64,000 bases of DNA from JAKACA01 sp963735115 (GTDB lineage: Bacteria > Actinomycetota > Acidimicrobiia > Acidimicrobiales > Bog-793): NCBI GenBank assembly GCA_963735115.1, contig CAVTJR010000002.1, positions 558,001 through 622,000 of the forward strand, in the 5' to 3' direction. The number at the start of each line of letters is the position of its first letter. Within the stretch, counting starts at the first letter, position 1. Positions 58,701-64,000 of this stretch are shown one piece after another. The notes under the pieces were generated by a model. It made no database searches. It was given only the letters and a program-made list of their open reading frames with translations, and was not told where the DNA came from. The position numbers were made by a program, and so were the translations under genes.

Positions 58701-61700
58701 CGGTGTCGCTCTCACAGGTGAGCCCTGCCGGGAGGGAATCGCTCACCGAGACGCCGGCGGCGGCGTCAGGGCCGGCGTTGGACACCTCGAGGGTGTAGGT
58801 GACGTCGGTGCCGTCGGGCGGCGCCGGGTTGGAAACGGTCTTGGTGATCGAGACGTTGGCCGCAGGTGCGGGCGTGATGGAGGCGGAGGCGCTCTGGGTG
58901 CCGCTCGGGTCGGCCGTTGTCTGGGTCTCGACGGCGGTGTTCGTGATGGTGCCCGAGTTGGCGTTCACCTCGACGGTGATCGTGGCCGTGGCGCTGCCAC
59001 CGTCGGCGAGGGCGCCGACGGTCCAGGTGATCGTGGAGCCGCAGGCGCTGATGGAGCCCGTCGAGGCCGTGTCGCTCTCGCAGGTGAGCCCGGCCGGGAG
59101 GGCGTCGCTCACCGAGACGCCGGCGGCGGCGTCAGGGCCGGGGTTGCTGAGCGTCAGGGTGTAGGTGACGTCGGTGCCGTCGGCGGGTGTCGGGTCCGAG
59201 ACGGTCTTGGTGATCGAGACGTTGGCGGCAGGCACCGGGTGGATGGAGGCGGAGGCGCTCTGGGTGCCGCTCGGGTCGGCCGTCGTCTGGCTCTCGACGG
59301 CCGTGTTCGTGATCGTGCCCGAGTTGGCGATCACCTCGACGGTGATCGTGGCCGTGGCGCTGCCACCGTCGGCGAGGCTGCCGACGGTCCAGGTGACCGT
59401 CCCGTCCGTGCCGACCGATGGGTTGGCGAGGCTGCCGGTCCCCGTGGCGGACGAGACGAACCCCGTGCCGAAGGGGAGGGCGTCGCTCACCGAGACGCCG
59501 GCGGCGGCGTCAGGGCCGGCATTGGAGACCGTCAGGGTGTAGGTGACGTCGGTGCCGTCGGGCGGGGCGAGGACGGAGGCGGTCTTGGTGATCGAGACGT
59601 TGGCGGCGGGCACCGGGTTGATGGAGGCGGCCGAGGTCTGGACGCCGCCCGGGTCGGCCGTCGTCTGGCTCTCGAAGGCGGTGTTCGTGATCGTGCCCGA
59701 GTTGGCGTTCACCTCGACGGTGATGGTGGCCGTGGCGCTGCCACCGTCGGCGAGGGGCCCGATGGTCCAGGTGACGGTGGCGCCACATCCACTGATGGAG
59801 CCGACCGAGGCGGTGTCGCTCTCGCAGGTGAGCCCTGCCGGGAGCGGGTCGCTCACGGCGACGCCGGCGGCGGCGTCAGGGCCGGCATTGCTGACCGCCA
59901 GGGTGTAGGTGACGTCGGTGCCGTCGGCCGGTGTGGCGTTGGAGACGGTCTTCAGGATCGAGACGTTGGCGGCGGCCACGACGGTGTTGGAGGCCGAGGC
60001 GCTCTGGGTGCCGCTCGGGTCGGCCGTCGTCTGTGTCTCGGTGGCGGTGTTCGTAATGGTTCCGGAGGCGCTGTCGGCGACGAGCACCACGATGGTGGCG
60101 CTGGCGCTTCCGCCGTCAACAAGCCCGCCGACGGTCCAGGTGACCGTCCCGTTCGCACCGACTGACGGAGTGACGAGGCCGCCCGTCGCCGTCGAGGCGG
60201 AGACGAAGGTCGTGCCCGCCGGCAGTGGATCGGTCACGACGACGCCGGCGGCAGCATCGGGGCCTGCATTGGAGAGCCCGATGGTGTAGGTGATCTGGGT
60301 CCCGTGCGGGGTGTTCGTGGACGGGTTTGCGATCTTGGTGATGGAGACGTTGGCGGCGGCCACGACGTCGTTCGAGGCGGAGGCGATCTGTGTTCCCGTG
60401 AGATTCTCGGTCGTCTGGGTCTCGGTGGCGGTGTTGGTGACGTTGCCGAGGGGAGCGGCATCGGACACGAGGGCCGTGATGGTCGCCGTGGCGGTCGCAC
60501 CGTCGGCGAGGGCGCCGACGGCCCAGGTGACCGTGCCGGCGAGGTTGGAGATGCTGCCCGTGGCCGTGAAGGAGCTCACATACGACAGACCGGCCGGCAA
60601 GGGGTCGGACACCGACACGCCCACCGCCGGATCCGGCCCGGCATTGTGCACCGTCAGCGAGTAGGTGACGTCCGTGCCGTGAGGCACATCGCCGTCGCCG
60701 GGCACGGAGGAGACCTTCGTGATGGAGACGTTCGCCACGGGCGCCGGGGCGAGCGGGAAGCTGGCGCTCTCGGAATCGGTCGTGGAGCCGGAGGAGTTCG
60801 GCACCGTCTGAGAGAGCGTGGCGGTGTTGACGAGGGGGCTCGTCGTGTTCACCGTGACGGTGATGAGCAAGGAAGCCAAGTCACCTGCGACGAGCGACGG
60901 GATCGTCCACGTCACCGTCGGCACACCGCCGACGAGCCCTTCGGTGACCGAGGTGACGATGCCGTCGGCCGTCGTCGGCGGCGTGCCGGCAGGAGACCCG
61001 TAGGAGACGTAGGTGAGGCCGGCCGGCAGTGGATCGGTCACCGTGACGGCGCCGGCCGAGTCGGGCCCGTTGTTCACGACCGACAACGTGAAGGTCATGT
61101 TGGAGCCGTCGCCCGGCGTCCCCGTTGATCCGGTCTTGGCGATCGTGACGTTGGCGCCCGGCACCGGGCTCACCGCAGCACCTGCAGAGCTGGAGGTCTG
61201 ACCGGACGAGTTCGGTGTCAGCGCCGACTGCGTCTCGGTGGCGATGTTCGTGATCGTGCCCGAGTTGGCGGCCACGAGCACGGTGATCTCGAGGGAGGCG
61301 GAATCGCCGTTGGCGATCGTCCCGAGCGTCCAGGTCACGGTGGGAGTGCCGGCAACGGAGGCTTCGGAGACCGTGGTCGACGAGCCGTCAGTCGTCGTGG
61401 GGGCGACCTGGTCGACGAGCGTCACCGTCTCGCTCGACATCGACTGTGTGGCGGCAGCCGACAACGTCGCCGTCGTGCCGCTTGGCACCGCCGCGATCGT
61501 CGTGCCCGCAGGGATGCCGAAGCCCGACACGACATCGCCCACGTCGCCGGCCACGAAACTGCCGCCCGGTCCGGTCAAGGTCGTCGAGCCGGCGGTGATC
61601 GACACCGAGGCGACGGTGGTCGCCGGGCCGTAGGCGACGTAGGTCAGCCCGCTCGGGATGGGGTCGGTGACGACGAGGCCCTGCACCGCCTGCGGGCCGT

Positions 61701-64000
61701 TGTTCACGACGTTCACGGTGAAGGTCTCGGCCGATCCGTCGATGGGGTTGGCGGTGGCAGCCGTCTTCGTGATGACGACGGTGGCCGTACCCTTCGGGGT
61801 GACAGCGGCCGAAGCGGTCTCGGCGTCGGCCGTCGCTCCCGCCGCGTTCGGCGTCGTCTGACTCTCGGTGGCCGTGTTGGTGATCGTCCCGGACGAAGAC
61901 GTCACCCGGACGAGCACGACGATGGACTGAGAAGCCCCCGAGGCAAGCGAGAAGCCGGTCAAGCTCGGCGAGCACGTCGCCCCCCACGTGACGGTGCCGG
62001 CGGCCTCGCAGATGTTCGTACCGGAGGGAGCCGTGTTGACCTCGTCGATCGTGACCGCCTCGCTCGCCGTCGCCGTGGCGGCGTTCGACATCGTGGCCGA
62101 CGTCCCGCTCGCCACCGCCGTGATGATCGTCCCGCTCGGGATGTTGGCGCCCGAGACGGGGTAGCCGACGTCACCGGCGACGAAGGTGGCGGCCGGCGCC
62201 GTCAGGGTGGTCGATCCGCTCGTGAGGGCGGAGCCGGTGACGCTCACGGGCGAGCCGGACGAGACGTAGGTGACGCCCGCCGGCAGCGGGTCGCTCACCG
62301 TCACGCCCTGAGCCGTGTCGGGCCCGTTGCCGGCGACGGTGATCGTGTAGGCCGTCTCGTCGGACGGATCGGGGGCGCCCACCTGCGGCGTGGCGTCCGA
62401 GGCGGTCTTGGTGAGCGTGACGTTGGCGACCGGTGTCGGGTTGATCGTGACGGAGCCGGAGGCGGAGGTTCCACCAGAGGAGTTGGGGGTCGTGGCCGAC
62501 TGGGTTTCGACGGCCGTGTTGACGATCGAGCCCGATCCGACCGTGACGTCGACGGTGATCGTCAGCTGCAAGGCCGTGCCGTTCGTCATGGCGCCGATCG
62601 TCCAGGTGACGACGTTGTTGGATTCCGTCACGGTCGTGCCGCCCGGGGCGGCGCCGTTCGAGACGAAACCCTCCCCCGCCGGCAGGGCGTCGGTGACCTT
62701 GACGCCGGCGGCCGAATTCGGGCCGTGGTTGGTGACGGTCACGGTGTAGGTGTCCTGCGACCCGTCGGCCGGCGTCAGGTTGCTGGCGGTCTTGACGACG
62801 CCAACCGTGGCCACGTTGGCCGAGTTGATGGTGGCACTGGCGTTCGTGACGCCGCTCGGGTTGGCGGTGGTCTGCGTCTCGGTGACCGTGTTGGTGATGG
62901 CGCCGGCCGTGGTGACCGTCGCCACCATGGTCAAGGTCGCCGTCGTGCCGCTCGTGAGCGTCCCGACGGTCCAGGTGAGGGTGGGGGACGTAAAGGAGGC
63001 AGTTCCCGTGGCGGTCGAGCTCGAGACATACGTGATGCCGGCGGGCAGGTGGTCGGTCAGGGTGACTCCGGCAGCGGAGTCGGGCCCGTTGTTCGTCGCC
63101 GTGAGGGTGTAGGTGACGTTCGTGCCCACCGTCGGATTCGTGGGCGACACCGTCTTCGTGATCGAGACGTTGGCCGCCGGCGTCACCGTGATGGAGGCCG
63201 AGGCCGAGGTGGTGTCCCCTCCGCTCGGCAGCGGTGTGGCGGCCGACTGCGTCTCGACGGCGGTGTTCACGACGGGGTTGCCGCCGTTGGAGCCGTCGAC
63301 CTCGGCAAGCAGCACGATGGAGGCAGAGTCGCCGACCGCGAACGTCCCGATGTTCCAGGTGACGGTGTTGCCGGAGGCCGAGGCGGAAGTGGCGTCACCG
63401 TCGGCCGTCGTGGGTGCCGTCGCCGGCGTGACGAGGGTGACGGTCTCGCTCGCTGCCGTCCCGGTGGCTGCAGCGCTCAGGGTGGCGGAGGCTCCGCCGC
63501 CCGCCACGGCCGTGATCGTCGTTCCGGTCGTGACGTGGGCGCCGATGACGTAGTCGCCGACTTCGCCGGCGCTGAAGGTTCCGGCCGCCGCCGTGATCGT
63601 GCTGGAGGCGTTCGTCACGCCGACTGCGCTCACCGAGGTGGGCGCTCCGTACTGCACGAGTCCGAGACCGCTCGGCAGTGTGTCGACCACCTGCGTGCTG
63701 AGGGCAGCGTCGGGCCCGCCGTTCTCGGCCGTGATCGTGTAGGCGACCGTGGAGCCGTCGAGGGGCGTGGCGTTCGAGACCGCCTTCGTCAGCACGACGT
63801 CGGCGACCGCCCCCGGGGTGATCGTCACGGAGGCCTGCTGGTTGCCGGTCAGGTCCGGCGTCGTCGACGACTGCGACTCCGTCGCTGTGTTGATGATGGA
63901 GCCCTCGCCGGTGGCGACCTGCACGGTGATCGTCAAGGTGGCGCTCGCGAGGTCCGCCAGCGACCCGACGGCCCAGGTGACGGTCGGCTCCCCGTCGACG
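55732..64000 (-). CDS. Giant cell-surface protein of DUF11 repeats, N-terminus outside window
   Basis: More than 2,750 residues are visible, and the frame is open to the right window edge, so the start is missing. The body consists of 19 complete and one partial DUF11-like repeats of about 122 residues. Each opens like AANVSITKTVSNPTPADG and contains NAGPDAAAGVSVSDPLPAGL, TWTVGSLADG and ITNTATETQTT. Several middle repeats carry a Cys pair (GLTCESDTAS and ISGCG or ISACG) that could form a disulfide. Three repeats near the N-terminal side contain a nested domain of about 70 residues. The C-terminus has a Pro-rich linker, a membrane helix (WLYWLVVGLMAAAGGCLLEIG) and the basic tail RRRRKALLPARTTRSR. 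It probably forms a long stalk or adhesin. Confidence 0.85.
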   Translation of the reverse strand, partial: VDGEPTVTWAVGSLADLASATLTITVQVATGEGSIINTATESQSSTTPDLTGNQQASVTITPGAVADVVLTKAVSNATPLDGSTVAYTITAENGGPDAALSTQVVDTLPSGLGLVQYGAPTSVSAVGVTNASSTITAAAGTFSAGEVGDYVIGAHVTTGTTITAVAGGGASATLSAAATGTAASETVTLVTPATAPTTADGDATSASASGNTVTWNIGTFAVGDSASIVLLAEVDGSNGGNPVVNTAVETQSAATPLPSGGDTTSASASITVTPAANVSITKTVSPTNPTVGTNVTYTLTATNNGPDSAAGVTLTDHLPAGITYVSSSTATGTASFTSPTLTWTVGTLTSGTTATLTMVATVTTAGAITNTVTETQTTANPSGVTNASATINSANVATVGVVKTASNLTPADGSQDTYTVTVTNHGPNSAAGVKVTDALPAGEGFVSNGAAPGGTTVTESNNVVTWTIGAMTNGTALQLTITVDVTVGSGSIVNTAVETQSATTPNSSGGTSASGSVTINPTPVANVTLTKTASDATPQVGAPDPSDETAYTITVAGNGPDTAQGVTVSDPLPAGVTYVSSGSPVSVTGSALTSGSTTLTAPAATFVAGDVGYPVSGANIPSGTIITAVASGTSATMSNAATATASEAVTIDEVNTAPSGTNICEAAGTVTWGATCSPSLTGFSLASGASQSIVVLVRVTSSSGTITNTATESQTTPNAAGATADAETASAAVTPKGTATVVITKTAATANPIDGSAETFTVNVVNNGPQAVQGLVVTDPIPSGLTYVAYGPATTVASVSITAGSTTLTGPGGSFVAGDVGDVVSGFGIPAGTTIAAVPSGTTATLSAAATQSMSSETVTLVDQVAPTTTDGSSTTVSEASVAGTPTVTWTLGTIANGDSASLEITVLVAANSGTITNIATETQSALTPNSSGQTSSSAGAAVSPVPGANVTIAKTGSTGTPGDGSNMTFTLSVVNNGPDSAGAVTVTDPLPAGLTYVSYGSPAGTPPTTADGIVTSVTEGLVGGVPTVTWTIPSLVAGDLASLLITVTVNTTSPLVNTATLSQTVPNSSGSTTDSESASFPLAPAPVANVSITKVSSVPGDGDVPHGTDVTYSLTVHNAGPDPAVGVSVSDPLPAGLSYVSSFTATGSISNLAGTVTWAVGALADGATATATITALVSDAAPLGNVTNTATETQTTENLTGTQIASASNDVVAAANVSITKIANPSTNTPHGTQITYTIGLSNAGPDAAAGVVVTDPLPAGTTFVSASTATGGLVTPSVGANGTVTWTVGGLVDGGSASATIVVLVADSASGTITNTATETQTTADPSGTQSASASNTVVAAANVSILKTVSNATPADGTDVTYTLAVSNAGPDAAAGVAVSDPLPAGLTCESDTASVGSISGCGATVTWTIGPLADGGSATATITVEVNANSGTITNTAFESQTTADPGGVQTSAASINPVPAANVSITKTASVLAPPDGTDVTYTLTVSNAGPDAAAGVSVSDALPFGTGFVSSATGTGSLANPSVGTDGTVTWTVGSLADGGSATATITVEVIANSGTITNTAVESQTTADPSGTQSASASIHPVPAANVSITKTVSDPTPADGTDVTYTLTLSNPGPDAAAGVSVSDALPAGLTCESDTASTGSISACGSTITWTVGALADGGSATATITVEVNANSGTITNTAVETQTTADPSGTQSASASITPAPAANVSITKTVSNPAPPDGTDVTYTLEVSNAGPDAAAGVSVSDSLPAGLTCESDTASVGSISGCGSTLTWTVGALADGATATATITVQVNANSGTITNTAVETQTTSDPSGTQSASVSIDPVPAANVSITKTVSNSAPADGTDVTYTLTLSNPGPDAAAGVSVSDPLPAGVTCVSDTASVGSISACGATITWTVGTLADGGSATATITVEVNADSGTIDNTATETQTTADPTGTQTASASTNPAPAANVSISKTVSNPTPVDGTDVTYTLTLHNAGPDAAAGVAVSDPLPAGLTCESDTAAVGSITACGSTITWTVGSLADGATVTATITVQVNVDTGAIINTATESQTTADPSGTQSASASINSGPAANVSITKTVSNPTPPDGTDVTYTLKVSNAGPDAAAGVVVSDPLPAGLSCVSDTASVGSISACGSTITWTVGGLADGASATATITVEVHADSGTITNTATESQTTADPTGTQTASAAVSPLPAANVSISKTVPNATPADGTDLTYTLKVSNAGPDTAAGVSVSDPLPAGLTCVSDTASVGSISGCGPTITWTVGSLANGATATATITVEVNADSGTITNTATETQTTADPTGVQTSSVPIQPTPAANVSISKTVSDATPADGSDVTYTLKLNNAGPDAAAGVAVSDPLPFGTTFVSSSTATGSLSNPAVGTNGTVTWTVGTLSDGSTATATIVVLVSDTASGTITNTATETQTTADPTGIQSSSVSISPPPAANVSIRKTVSDARPVDGTDDTYTVRVHNAGPSAASGVVVTDPLPTGLTYVSAKSAAGSVSEATLDGVQTISWKIGTLRDGRTVVLKIVVKVQAQSGRIVNTATETATTPNPKGTRQSSSASSSPQPAANVTIKKTVEDSKPFDGATDTYAVTATNAGPGAAKKVVITDALPAGLAYVSATASSGSVAEAIVDGRPTVTWRLASLADGATATLRIVVTVDSSAGTITNTATETQATANPSGHPLSSVQIAPQPKGTPVPPAHTGEPWSAWLYWLVVGLMAAAGGCLLEIGRRRRKALLPARTTRSR
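56936..60300 (-). repeat. Tandem DNA repeats of about 366 bp inside the DUF11 gene
   Basis: Successive units repeat almost base for base every 366 bp (for example the block GTGTAGGTGACGTCGGTGCC near 57693, 58426, 58792 and 59158). The most similar units lie between about 57300 and 59900. Such identity suggests recent duplication or gene conversion, and the repeat number may vary. Confidence 0.85.
61409..61630 (-). other. Nested insert domain 3 in the DUF11 protein
   Basis: VASVSITAGSTTLTGPGGSF, VAGDVGDVVSGFGIPAG, TTIAAVPSGTTATLSAAAT and SSETVTLVD mark the insert. It follows PSGLTYVAYG of its host repeat, the same site as the other two. Confidence 0.7.
62035..62258 (-). other. Nested insert domain 2 in the DUF11 protein
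   Basis: SVTGSALTSGSTTLTAPAAT, VAGDVGYPVSG, IPSGTIITAVASGTSAT and ASEAVTIDE mark the insert. It follows PAGVTYVSSG of its host repeat. Confidence 0.7.
63427..63645 (-). other. Nested insert domain 1 in the DUF11 protein
   Basis: The insert reads from SVSAVGVTNASSTIT through GTTITAVAGGG to ASETVTLVT. It splits a DUF11 repeat right after the DTLPSGLGLVQYG strand. Similar inserts lie at 62035 and 61409. Confidence 0.7.

Noticed and set aside
57701..60289. Series of 121- to 126-codon open frames on the plus strand every 366 bp
   Set aside because: They are the antisense of the DUF11 repeats and owe their regularity to the tandem repeats and high GC.

Overview
The window is high-GC DNA whose gene families point to an actinobacterium, probably of the Acidimicrobiia or a related deep lineage. 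Evidence: an LpdA-type flavoprotein like mycobacterial Rv3303c, DUF6458 and DUF2510 proteins, a CstR/CsoR regulator, Streptomyces-style PHO boxes built from 11-bp GTTCAC units, frequent GTG starts and Thr-rich anchored surface proteins. The lineage is an inference; there is no rRNA or other marker gene. No tRNA, rRNA, CRISPR array, integrase or intact transposase was recognised.

Layout. 1-1146: 3' part of a secreted phosphoesterase under a five-unit PHO box. 1438-4541: CoA-disulfide reductase/rhodanese gene with a small Cys-rich gene and a CstR-type operator, a degenerate Nudix gene and a DUF2255 gene. 4869-7153: two-gene ABC exporter. 7213-9177: RCC1-repeat lipoprotein and a divergent MarR regulator sharing a perfect palindrome. 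9221-10055: CDF-like membrane protein bracketed by inverted, internally duplicated repeats. 10122-14105: sulfur-trafficking cluster (cysteine-desulfurase-like protein, CstR, sulfide:quinone reductase, TusE/DsrC-like protein, DsrE-like protein). 14289-20258: arsenic island (frameshifted acr3, arsC, flavoprotein, aquaporin, ArsI/CadI dioxygenase, arsR, arsM), then an LpdA-like flavoprotein. 21726-24156: MFS exporter and MerR regulator. 24187-34633: PHO-box-controlled phosphate uptake locus with pstS, pstCAB, two more Thr-rich membrane-anchored PstS-like proteins, a sortase homologue lacking its catalytic residues, and a lipoprotein. 34700-55709: mixed housekeeping and signalling genes (two GGDEF cyclases, MarR, PadR, thioesterase, SDR, aldolase-like enzyme, Mug, secernin-like peptidase, amine oxidase, NERD protein, LapA, DoxX, rhodanese, threonine dehydratase, acyl-CoA synthetase, S53 peptidase). 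55732-64000: 3' part of a giant surface protein of about 122-residue DUF11 repeats, open at the window end.

Three regulatory themes tie distant genes together. First, ATACCC-N4-GGGTAT dyads occur both before the CoA-disulfide reductase genes (3372) and before cstR (11563), predicting one persulfide regulon. Second, 11-bp PHO repeats precede the phosphoesterase, pstS and pstC, predicting a PhoP regulon. Third, ATTGA...TCAAT-type boxes precede acr3 and lie between arsR and the arsI-aqp-flavoprotein-arsC operon.

The most novel-looking observations are the apparently dead sortase fused into the phosphate locus next to two anchored PstS-like proteins, and the giant DUF11 protein in which three repeats carry a nested domain of about 70 residues.
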